This document shows positions 42,713-52,805 of a DNA stretch of 64,000 nucleotides, piece by piece. The position numbers and the translations under genes are program-made. The stretch comes from Phallus indusiatus (taxonomy: Eukaryota > Basidiomycota > Agaricomycetes > Phallales > Phallaceae). The notes under the pieces are model-generated. The model ran no database searches, had not been told where the DNA came from, and saw nothing but the letters and a program-made list of their open reading frames with translations. The stretch covers positions 62,001-126,000 of the forward strand of contig JAQFWX010000101.1 in NCBI GenBank assembly GCA_027605045.1, in the 5' to 3' direction. The stretch's first letter is position 1. Each line of letters opens with the position of its first letter.

Positions 42713-44323
42713 ATGCCTGCTCAGTCGCCATTAACCACAGATGATAAAACGCGCATCAAGTCGACAATTCCCGCCTCTTCCTACAAAATATTGATGGCAA
42801 CTCTCGCCCGGATCTACTACGCACACCCAAACCCAAAGAAATGGTCATATACTGGATTGCAAGGCGGTCTTGCATTTGTCGAGGATCAGAAAGCTGGAGT
42901 ATTTTCTTTCAAGTTGTGTGATCTACAAGGAACTCGAGGAATTTTATGGGAGTGCGAATTACCACTTTCAGTGGAGTACGACAAAGACAGGTCGCTGTTC
43001 CATAGTTTTGAAGGCGACGTAGGTGTCAAGTCCCCCGAGTTCTTTCTTTACTCTCAATTCAACTAACATATTTCAAGGACTGCATGATTGGGTTTGTATT
43101 TTGCGATGAGTCTGAGGCAGATGCTTTTCACAAGAAAGTAAAGAAAAACTCAAAGAAAAGTATATCATGCCAATATAGTCGATTTTATTTCACTTTCTCA
43201 CGTCCTATTCAAGGCAAGAAAACAAAATCACCATCGAAAGCTAAATCATCGTCATCCGGTTCTCAAATTAATAAATCTTTGATCTCTGCCCCAGTTACTG
43301 CGTCATTTGTTCACGTGGCGCATATGGGCTACGATCCAGAGAAAGGATTCGTTTCCACCGGCGTGGATTCCTCATGGACGAATCTTCTTGAGGGAATCAA
43401 AAACGAAGGAATAAGTGAAGAACTGATAAGAGACAATGAGGACTTTATCAAAGAATTCGTCAGGGAAAAACAAAACGCCAAGCCAAAGAAACCCCCTCCA
43501 CCCGCTCGTCGAAGACCTGGCCCTGCAGCTCCCCCATCCCCACAGGAAGAAGATCAACAAGTGGTGGAACAGCCGCCACCCGCTCCCCCACTTAGATCTA
43601 CCCCTAGTCGTCCAGCAGTTTCTGCGCCTCCCACTCGACCTCCTGTAGCACCTCCTCCACCTCCACCTCCGCCAGTTCGCTCAATCAATATTACCCCTTC
43701 ACCACCGCCAGAGCCTTCTGTACCCGCTCCTCCTCCTCCTCCTCCTAGCCGACATGTAACTGCACCTACGTCTGCACCCCCTCCTCCCCCTCCTCCTTCC
43801 TCAGTTCGACCACCGCCACCCCCTCTCCCTCGTGCGCGTCCCCCAGCTACTAACGCTGCTCCGCCACCACCACCGCCCCCGCCGCCTCCAGTTGCTACTG
43901 CACCACCGCCACCACCACCACCACCACCACCTCCTCCTCCTCCTCCTCCTCCCGTCGCATCGTCACCACCCCCTCCGCCTCCACCTCCACCACCGCCCTC
44001 AAACGGCCCTCCTCCTCCAAGTGTCGCTGCTTCGCTTTCAGCTCCGCAACCTGACCGAAGTGCACTATTGGCCAGTATACAAGGTAGAGCACTTATTATT
44101 TCTCTCCTTTATAAATTTTACTAATCTTTATCTAGGTCAGGGTATTCATAATCTCAGAAAGACAGCGACGACTCCAAGTCCCGCTCCACCACCACCCGAG
44201 CCGTCTAATGGTGGAGGCGGTAATGACCTCGCCAGAGCTCTTGCTTCAGCCCTAACAGAGCGCAACAAGAAATTACTAGGCGATAGTGACGAAGAGGAGG
44301 AAGACGACGATGAATGGGAGTGA
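42713..44323 (+). CDS. las17: WASP-family actin nucleation promoter (Las17/Wsp1)
   Basis: Activates the Arp2/3 complex at endocytic patches. Four exons: 42713-43018, 43077-43159, 43214-44083, 44136-44323. The N-terminal WH1 domain spans about residues 15-130 (LARIYYAHPNPKKWSYTGLQ ... SFEGDDCMIGFVF). A basic KKSKKTKSPSKAKSSS stretch follows. The centre (about 43480-44030) is a long run of poly-Pro with PPPPPP blocks for profilin and SH3 partners. The VCA end is complete: WH2 (RSALLASIQGQGIHNLRKT), central helix (DLARALASALTERNKKL) and acidic tail (DSDEEEEDDDEWE). No clear CRIB/GBD is seen between WH1 and poly-Pro, as in yeast Las17. Intron 2 (54 bp) keeps the frame open if retained. Confidence 0.95.
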
Positions 44324-44475
44324 AACTAAGATGTTCTTTCCAATGGTATCGACAGTTACCTCACTTTAGTTTACTGATATTTCTGGTTCATCATCTGCAT
44401 ACATTATGTTCATATACGTGGCGTGTAACTTATTATTGTACGGTGTCTATCGAAATAAAGTACCATACAGGCAGC

Positions 44476-46549
44476 CTATTTGTTAACAATGTCGCTCAGC
44501 TGAGTACTAGGAATAGCCGCAGGGAACGCTTTTCTTGCGAGTCTTGTATGAGTCGCTTGTTCGTATGCAAATGCGAGAGTTATGAGGTTGAACTCGTCGA
44601 AAGCGGTTCCAAGGAAAGATAGTCCCAGCGGCACGCCGGGTGCAGGGTACACTGTCAAGGGCCCTGCTGAACCAATCGTTACATTGTCGGGATAGAAGCC
44701 CAGGGGAACAGTAACAATTGGATAACCTGCGATAGCAGCAGGGACAGTGGCAATGCCAGGAGCGGGAAGAAGAAGAGCATCCAAGTTGAATTGTTTGAGT
44801 GCCGCATCAATACCCTGAGTACGCCCGAGCTCGTGGTCTGCTGCTAAGGATGCTGTATATGTAGCATTTCGTCCGGTGGTCGCTTCTGCCGCAATTAAAC
44901 TATCGTGATACCATAACTTATTGCTGTCAAAACTAGAAAAACGATCTAGTACATACGTCGATTGACTCTGAAAGCCCTTGGGCTCTTCTTCGGCGGGATT
45001 AGCATTGTCAAATGCTATCAGATCCTGATGAAAGATATGATCAGATGCTAGTCTTTTTTTTTTAAAAAAAAAAACTTGCCGCCAATGTTCGTACACCACT
45101 CGGGTTCTTCAATAGTCCAGCAAAATACTGGTTGAGTTGAATCTTAATCAGAGGACATTTAGCAGAAAATCGAAGTTCAGGGAATGAAATATATACTTTA
45201 AAATCGACATCGAGAACAAAGGATTCGTTGTTTCTACCGGTAGTTTCACCAAGGCCAATTTCGTCTGCGCTCGGTAGATCAGCAGGATCGACAACAGTTG
45301 CACCCAGAGATCGAATAACATCCAAGGCTTGTTCGAAAATTACGTTGACGCTGGGGTCATTCCCCGTTATACTGTCATTCAAAAAAACGCGTCGAGGAAT
45401 GCCGATCCGTTTTCCCTGCTTTATGTTAGCAGATCCTACGAGAAATTGAAACGGTCCGTACTTTTAAGCCATTCTTATCCAGTGCTTTTGTATAATCAGG
45501 GACTACAGGCGGTTGAGCGAGAGTAAAGTTATCAGTGGGATCACGACCCGCCATAGCACCGAGAACTATGGCTGCATCTGTAACTGATCGTACAATGGGA
45601 CCAACAGTGTCTTGATTTTGGGAAATAGGTACGACTTTGCAAGGGGGAAAAGTCAGGCGAAATACCATCATAAAAAATTGTGCGACCTACATACCTCCAG
45701 ATCGCGAGGTCAAACCCACACTGGGTTTAATCCCGACCGCATTATTATTACTGGCAGGACAGGTTATACTGCCATCTGTTTCAGTTCCAAGTGTTACCGT
45801 AGCTAAGCCAATAGCAGCAGCTACCCCTGATCCAGAACTACTGCCACAGGGGTCTGCGTTCACGAAGTAGGGGTTAGTCGTCTGACCACCTCGACCAGAC
45901 CATCCGGAGGCCACGTTACCCCGGAAGTGGGCCCATTCGGAAGGATTGGTTTTGCCTACGAGGAAGACGAAATTAATATATGATGATACTCAGTTTCGCA
46001 TCAAAGATGAAAGTACCCAATATTATGGCCCCTGCTTTGCGCAGTTGGGAAATCACAAATGCATCTCTTGGGACGATCGAACCGAGCAAGGCAAACGATC
46101 CAGCGGTGGTATTCATTCCCTCCGACGCAATTGTTGCAATGTTGTCTTTGACAAGAATAGGAATCCCATGCAATTCTCCTCTGGATCCTACTTCCTTTCG
46201 CTCCAAATCAAGCGCGGCTGCTTCTTCCAACGCAGATGGATTGGTTTCTAGTACAGCACGAAGTGCAGCACCTTGTAGATTGACTTCATCAATGCGTGCT
46301 AGATATGCCTAAGCCGGACAAGTCTTAGTCTCGATGCTATTTCGTTACATTTTTGTCAAAGCTGCGTACCTTCACAAGATCAACGCTGGTAAATAAACCT
46401 TCTTTTAAACCGCTCTGTAGCTCCACAATGCCGGCCTCGTACAAATCTGGAAAGCTTGGTCCAGAAGACTCGCTGTCGCGTTTATTGGGTAAACTGAACG
46501 AGCTCGAGAGCGAAAACCAGGATAAATACAACCACACTGCAGCCCGCAT
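44476..46549 (-). CDS. Secreted amidase-signature hydrolase
   Basis: Hydrolyses amide bonds of a small substrate that cannot be predicted. ATG at 46549; the first 20 residues (MRAAVWLYLSWFSLSSSFS) are a likely signal peptide. Seven or so exons join in frame. Motifs: HGIPILVKDNIA with the catalytic Lys, DPCGSSSGSGVAAAIGLATV with the Gly/Ser-rich amidase signature and cis-Ser, and GTETDGSITCPASNN with the nucleophilic Ser region, so the Lys-Ser-Ser triad is present. C-terminus ends PLGLSFLGTAFDEFNLI...ALAFAYEQATHTR. One intron (45025-45079) uses a GC donor (GCAAGTTT). Similar in arrangement to fungal amidases of the glutamyl-tRNA amidotransferase A / FAAH superfamily. Convergent with WASP. Confidence 0.88.
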
Positions 46550-47376
46550 GTTGAGAACAATGAAGCAAGCTTGGGAAACTGGGAACTCGCGTGTTACTCC
46601 ATTAAAATATTAATCGTTCTGGTTTAAGAATGTATTTTTCGCGTATGCCCGAATCACAAATAGAGGTTCTATCGGCATGAACCGCTGTACGTTCTGCCGT
46701 TGAGTAGCTCACATGCTCAGCGCTGTTATCTTCAACCAACTGTCGAATATCCTGCGGGTCAGATCCATGCGAGTCGGTGTGAAAAGTTACGTTATAGTGT
46801 AATGACAGCGAAGCGACATATGGCGATACGATACGAGATATTGGCATATGGGCTTATTCGTAGCGAGGAAGCTTTAAGAAGACCACAATCCTTGCCGACT
46901 CGAGTAGTGACTATCGATCAAGCTCCACGAAGGGTCCCGGTCATTTCCAAAGGCTGTTAAGAGTTGTCCCACATTACATAATCTTGACCCTTCGCTGAAA
47001 GTAATTGCAATTTCCTTTTCTTTTGAGCCCTCAGTATATAAAACTTTCATTCCATCGATCTTGCGTCTCCCCAGCTGTTTCTTAACACTGAGGAGTAAGC
47101 AGTATTAATTAATCACTTCCCGTCATTTTACTAGGTTCGATTCGCTATTAATACATTAGTTGTTTCTTAACACTGAGGATTCTTTTGCTAGTCTACAAAA
47201 TGTCCGCTATTTCTCCACTTATATTTAATATATACACCTTTCAAGAAGAACTTTTCAGTACCTCATCAAGCAATGACAATCAGGACGGATCAGATGAGTG
47301 ATCTTTCAGACTGAGTTTGAATTTATAGGCTTGGGACTTGCCGCGTCGTCGAGTGCTCTCAAACCAAATTACAGCG
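46550..47376. other. Intergenic, no gene seen
   Basis: Lies upstream of two divergent genes (amidase and WW-domain protein). It contains a 19-bp direct repeat TGTTTCTTAACACTGAGGA at 47076-47094 and 47161-47179. Short frames here carry no domain. The 827-bp length is the largest of the right half apart from the 56-58 kb interval. Confidence 0.5.
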
Positions 47377-48251
47377 ATGTCAAGTGGTAATTCTCGGGAG
47401 ACTTCTGTTGTTGAATTTGGAGGAGATGATGCACCCAAGGCGTCAAATTCTCAAGCTGGGCTTGATTCACATGTAGATACGCCGGAAACGGATCCCAAAG
47501 GAAGCGAGCAAGATCAAGACCAAGAAGACCAGGATAGTCAAGACGACGGCGACAATGACGATGACAAGGAGGGAAATCAAGAAGAGGAAGAGGAGAATGT
47601 TGAAGGTGATAAGACCGGAAGGACAGATGCAAATTCCACTCAAGAAACTGTCCAAGTCAGTAACAGCGCTGCGTCAGCGATTGCGGGGGACTGGCAAGCA
47701 ATTTGGTCACCACAACATAATGCTTATTACTTCTACAATCCGCGAACACAAGAGACTACGTGGATAAATCCTATTCAGCCACAACCGGGTAGTAATACCA
47801 GTAACGAAGCGAGTAGTTCCTCCTCATCTACCGCTGCTTTGTACGCCGCCGCAGAAGCTGCTGGGATTGATCCATCTCTTGCGCATCTCGATCCGACACT
47901 TATAGCACCGGGAGCTACCCCATCCGGAGCATTTGCAGCAAAGTTCAACTCGAGAACGGGTGCTTTTACTCGCGTAGATGGCCGAGATCCATCATTCCTT
48001 TCTGAAGCTGAGCGGGCGAAGCGTATGAGTTCAGTGTACTTTGATGTTAATGCATGGGAGGCGGAATTAGAACAGCGCTACGAGGAGGAATCTATGAATG
48101 GTAAAAAGAGGAAGCGTCCAACGAAGAAGGATTTGGTAAGTGTGTTATTTTTCTCGCGCAGTAGTACTACTTACTCAAAACGTAATAGGAGCGGTTCAAG
48201 GAGCAAAAACGAATGAAAAAGATTGCGAAAACTGCTTGGCTTCGTACATAA
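47377..48251 (+). CDS. WW-domain protein, acidic, 273 aa
   Basis: Two exons (47377-48135, 48189-48251). The start is ATG 47377 (MSSGNSRET). Residues 45-90 are a strongly acidic Asp/Glu run. One WW domain spans about 107-138 (DWQAIWSPQHNAYYFYNPRTQETTWINP) with both Trp residues and the central Tyr/Phe block. Next comes an Ala/Ser-rich segment, then FNSRTGAFTRVDGRDPSFLSE...MSSVYFDVNAWEAELEQRYEEE and a basic tail (GKKRKRPTKKDL, ERFKEQKRMKKIAKTAWLR). Basic C-terminus and WW suggest a nuclear RNA-processing or transcription factor binding Pro-rich partners, but this is inference. Convergent with CCT7. Confidence 0.85.
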
Positions 48252-48710
48252 GAAGCACGATGTGATTGTACAATTGAACAATATAATACAATTTGACAGT
48301 ATTTCTAACCCTGATGGGTTACCCATATTCATACCGGGCTCTTGAGGTTGGCGGAACAGTCTAGTCATACGGCATTCGATCGTAAAATTCGTTTATCAGT
48401 CATATGAAGTCAGGAACATTTGACAAAATTACCACGCAGCAAGAGTTGGGTCATAAGCATAAACGATAGTAAATTGCGTTGGGAGCTAGTTTAGTGTCAA
48501 CGTAAACCGCCGCGCGCTGTGGCGACACCTTTTCGATAGTGGGTCGGCGTTACTATCAAACTCTACATGTACTCCACCAACAGCCAACAGAACTTCTCTT
48601 TCTATGTAACATCCATCGCAATGTATATATCAAATACGATATGTGATATCTATCGTAAGTATTATTTTGAAATGCTAGCTATAATTTCTACAAGTTTAGA
48701 ACAGACTATT
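48252..48710. other. 3' intergenic region between WW gene and CCT7
   Basis: Holds the 3' ends of both convergent transcripts. No further gene is visible. A short palindromic GCGCGC-rich stretch lies at about 48510. Confidence 0.5.
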
Positions 48711-50684
48711 TCATCGACGCGGCGCGCCTCTACCACGAGGCCGAAGTGCTCGAGCTGCGGCTCCCGGAGGGGCGCGAGGGCCAGGTGATGGCTATGGGAG
48801 AAAAAAAAATTAAGCGCAAGTCCAACGTGAGTATTTGGATGTACAGACCTGTTCACTTTGTGGATTTTTTACGGTCTCATCCACACTGAGAATGAGACAT
48901 GCAGCCTCCACGGCACTGTTAATGGCATTTATTTTGACCAAGCTCGGCTCCCAAACAAACGCATCCAAATTATTGCGAATGCTTTCAGCACCATCTACGT
49001 CAATGCCAGCCCATCGATCTCCTTTGGCGTGTCGCATCCGCAGTTTATTTAGCACGTCCATGGAGTCCAAGCCAGCGTTGTCGGAGATCTGACGAGGAAT
49101 GATTTCCAGGGCACGTGCAAACGCCGAAAGAACGAATTGTTGATTCCCAGTTATAGTTAAAGAATGTTTCCGAACGTACGCGGAAAGTTCCATCTAGAAA
49201 AAAAAACAACACATTCTGTAATCAGATATACTTGACGCGAATGTAACTCATATTATACTTTACCTCAATGGCCCCTCCACCTGCAACAATATCGCCGCTG
49301 CGAACAGCACGTTTTACGACCATGATGGCATCGTGAAGACTACGCTCCACTTCTTCAATAAACTGTTCTGCACCACCTCTGAGAATCAGTGTGCACGTCT
49401 TGGCCTTTGGGCAGTCTTCAAAAATATTAAACCGCTCTCCACCAATCTGCCTTTCCTCAAAAAGTCCACATGTTCCAAGCTGGTCTTGTGTGATATCCGA
49501 GCAAGTGCTTTGAATAGAGCCGCCTACGGCCTGAGTTACGCGTTTTAAATCGTCAGCAGGGACACGGCCGGCGCAGAAAATATCGCGGTCCGCAAACCAC
49601 TGGGTGGCAAGATCGCCAATTGGCAATCTGCTGAGAACAACCTTGGCGCCTGTCTTTTCGATAGCCTCCAGTTTCCGATATATGATTTCCCATTCGGCAT
49701 CCACAATTGCTTGATATTCAGAAACTTGCTCAATGCGCACCTCCGCGTTGTCCTTTTCAGCTTTTAGTTCCAACTCAACATTCAGACAGAGAATTAAAGG
49801 GTTTTTAAATAGTTTGGGTTGTTGCTCAGCACCAGCATATGTGAACGTTTTCTTGAAGGATACTCCGCGTACAAGAATCGAGTCTTGCATACCGCCGCCG
49901 GGAACTTTTTTGATTCCAATCAAATTTTCATCCAGGTCATCTTGATCCAACGACAGTACAGCATCGACGGCCATCGCGGAAAAAAAGGGTGTCTGGGCTT
50001 GAATTAATTTTGAGGACATAGATGTTGCTGCACATTTCAACAGAAGAGAATGAAAATGTCTGGCGACATAGAGTGTCAAAAAATCACGAAGAACCGCACC
50101 GCAAAACGTTACGTACTTTGGGTCCGATTTATCAACAGAAATTTGAATTTCTTTGATGCGGCCGATTGACTGTGATGAGATGATTGAATAAAAGTTGTGA
50201 CCAATACAGCGAAAAATATTGACGTACTAGTTGCGCGGCCTTTCGAAGCCCTTTCATTATGATGTGTGGACTAACATCCTCTTCAATAAGTTCGCGAATT
50301 TCTTTTAATATTTGAGCCGCCAGCAGAACGACACTAGTTGTGCCATCTCCAACTTCTGCATCCTGAGCCCGAGCGATGTCGACGAGAGTTTTTGCTGCCG
50401 GATGAACAATATCCAATAATTTTAGTATTGTGGCACCATCGTTCGTAATTTGGGCCTCTCCACGATCATTCACAATTAGCTTATCCATTCCTCTTGGACC
50501 AAGCGTAGTTGCTAAAGTATCAGCGATGGCTAGACATGCTGAAATATTAGAGAGCAGCTGAGGCTTGCCCTGCGATGTGTCTGTTCCTTCGCGAAGGAGA
50601 ACAACAGTAGGTGCCTAACGGGACAGTAATGAGAAGGCTAGCACGAGAAGTGGAAGGCAAAAAACTCACCGGAAGTCGCTGCAT
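48711..50684 (-). CDS. cct7: T-complex protein 1 subunit eta (CCT7)
   Basis: Subunit of the cytosolic TRiC/CCT chaperonin that folds actin and tubulin. Six exons: 50684-50670, 50614-50228, 50169-50117, 50059-49264, 49193-48849, 48791-48711, totalling 558 aa. The start [20 protein letters not shown] is typical of the eta subunit. Group II chaperonin motifs: [46 protein letters not shown] (nucleotide binding), and [20 protein letters not shown]. The C-terminal exon codes a Gly/Arg/Pro-rich tail ([12 protein letters not shown]), the usual eta ending. The first exon codes only five residues. Divergent from the QTRT2-like gene; starts are 69 bp apart. Confidence 0.97.
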
Positions 50685-50752
50685 GACTTGGCGCAAGAGA
50701 GTGTCGAAAAGAAATCTGTGACGACACGTTACCCCGGCACTACGGCATAATA
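50685..50752. promoter_or_regulatory. Putative bidirectional promoter, CCT7 / QTRT2-like gene
   Basis: The two divergent start codons are only 68 bp apart, so both 5' leaders and core promoter elements must share or overlap this interval or lie inside the neighbouring first exon or intron. No TATA box is evident. The CCT7 first exon is only 15 coding bases, so its intron could also carry control sites. Confidence 0.45.
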
Positions 50753-52464
50753 ATGTCTGCCTCCGTTCCCAAGTTCGATTTTGAACTTCATTCTGGTCCT
50801 GCCGAGAAATTTGGCCCTAGACTCGGAAACATCACCATTACAAGACCCATAACTGATAATGGCATAAAAGTCAACATACCCACACCTAACATAATTTGCA
50901 CGACTACTCGAGGCGTCGTAACGCATCTGAGCAACGATAATGTCCGCAGGACAACTGCCATCAAATGGATACATGTACCGTTTGAGTCATTGTACGTTGC
51001 TTTTTCCGTTTCTTATTCTCACATCGTGTTTATCCTTCGTTTGAAGTTTACAGATAGATCCTCCCGCCCCTACTTCACAGAAGGGATTATATCCGTTACA
51101 TACATTTCTAGGGTTTCCGTCTTCGTCTCATGTTCTGTCAATGTCTCTTCGAGATCCTGCAAGTGGGCGAGAAATGCCTGCTAATGGAAACTTTTTTGTA
51201 ACTGCGGAAACCTCTCGCGGGGCCCGCAAGGTAAGCTCTACGTGCGACCCTATATAATATTGCATTTCATTTCGGTACCGTCAAGGTTACAGCACAAGAT
51301 TATAAGTCATACGTTTCTGCAGTTCTGCCGGATATCATCTTTCCTTTATCAGATATACCATTCACCCCTCCACCCTATTCGCAGAAGCGTCTGACCAAGA
51401 GTATCGAGCGTTCCGGACGATATCTTCTCGACCTTCTGAAATCAGTAGAGGCTGGTACTGCTGCGCCTCGAATGAACGTGTTTTTACCCATGGTTGGTGG
51501 AATAAACGAGGCAGCTCGGTCGGCGTTTGCGGCATTACTTCTAGAACCCTTAGACACTAAAGATAAGGAACAGATTTTACTGGATAATCTGGATGCCGGA
51601 GTGACTGGTTATAGCTTGGATCTCCTTCCTTTGAGACAGTCTCTTTGCGCAGATTTGAGCAACCCGGCGTGTACGTCAATCTATCGCCCAATATTCACCA
51701 GTTCGCTTTCACCACTACTCAGAGCATCCCTCCGGAACCTTACACCGAACAAACCTCGATTAGTCAACACAACCCTTTCTCCTCATGAAATATTAATATT
51801 AATCAGGGATGTCGGTGTTGAATTGTTCGACTCTCTCTGGGCTCAGAAAGCTGCCGACTGGGGAGTGGCTTTAGATTTCAAGTTTCCGGCACCCATGTCC
51901 TCGGTTTCAACACGTCAGGTCGGGCATAACCTCTACGATGCAAAATTTGCAAACGACTTCAGCAGACTTTCAGATCTGTTTCTTGATGGCTTGGAGTTTT
52001 CAAAACAACAAAGCGCAGGAAGCGCTTGGAAACTAACTAATGTCTGCCTGTGTCCAGCATGTACACCAACCTGGACTAATAGACCCCTTCAACACTGCCT
52101 GGCAGAAGCACCGCAAACGGAAGCAGGGTCTGAAATTGCACCCCCCTATACACGAGCTTACATCCACCACCTGCTACATACACACGAAATGTCGGCTCAT
52201 ACATTGCTGACTATGCACAACATCACGATTTTGGACTCATTTTTGAGAGACGTTAGGGAGTTTTTGACAAATGAGTCGGATCCGGCCGCATTCGACGAGG
52301 CAGTATCCCTTTTCGAAAAGGCATATGATTCTGAGCTGGAAATTTTAGACATAGCTAAGGCGAGCTGGACCACTGTTGATCTGGCTCGAGGAAAAGGCCG
52401 TCTGGCTAGAGAGCGTGCTGAGACTGCTAATACCCAAATGGTGGATACAAAAGAAAGTTCCTAG
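50753..52464 (+). CDS. Queuine tRNA-ribosyltransferase accessory subunit 2-like (TGT family)
   Basis: Partner subunit of the eukaryotic queuine tRNA-guanine transglycosylase, which puts queuine at position 34 of four tRNAs. Three exons (50753-50991, 51047-51230, 51286-52464) give 533 aa. The N-terminus is FELHSGPAEKFGPRLGNITI...IPTPNIICTTTRGVVTHLSNDNV, the usual accessory-subunit start. MSLRDPASGREMPANGNFFV and VFLPMVGGINEAARSAFA...AGVTGYSLDLL belong to the TGT barrel. The zinc site is CLCPAC with His in YIHHLLHTHEM. The non-catalytic accessory type is inferred from the N-terminal pattern. Queuine is salvaged, so the gene implies import of queuine. Divergent from CCT7. Confidence 0.88.
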
Positions 52465-52805
52465 TGTACAAGTTAAACAGGAAATGTAGATGTAATGAGT
52501 ACCAGCGAGATTTCTAAGTCATGCAGGTGAAGACAATTCTTTTCTTTTTCGCTTTGTTTCGTTTATAATTTTATGAATTAGAACGGGATATTTCTGGGCG
52601 TGCTCAATGTTGGCCTGGACGAGCGAATCTGTCTTGTCCATAGAGTCTATATTGTGCTATCAGCCCCCATTTAATCCTCTAGTTTTGCTGCTCCATCAAA
52701 ATACTGTCTAGTACATATATTTTTCAGAGTCACGGGAATATGAAACGATACTACTAAGTGTGACAGCCATTAGTCACAGCAGATGCGTCATAGAAAGCGG
52801 ATTTT
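52465..52805. other. Intergenic; 5' region of ubp14
   Basis: No coding feature on either strand. The interval holds the 3' end of the QTRT2-like transcript and the promoter of ubp14. The two genes run in tandem. Confidence 0.5.

Noticed and set aside
43832..44092. Frames rich in His/Leu/Arg on plus and Glu/Val on minus
   Set aside because: By-products of the proline codons in the WASP poly-Pro region.
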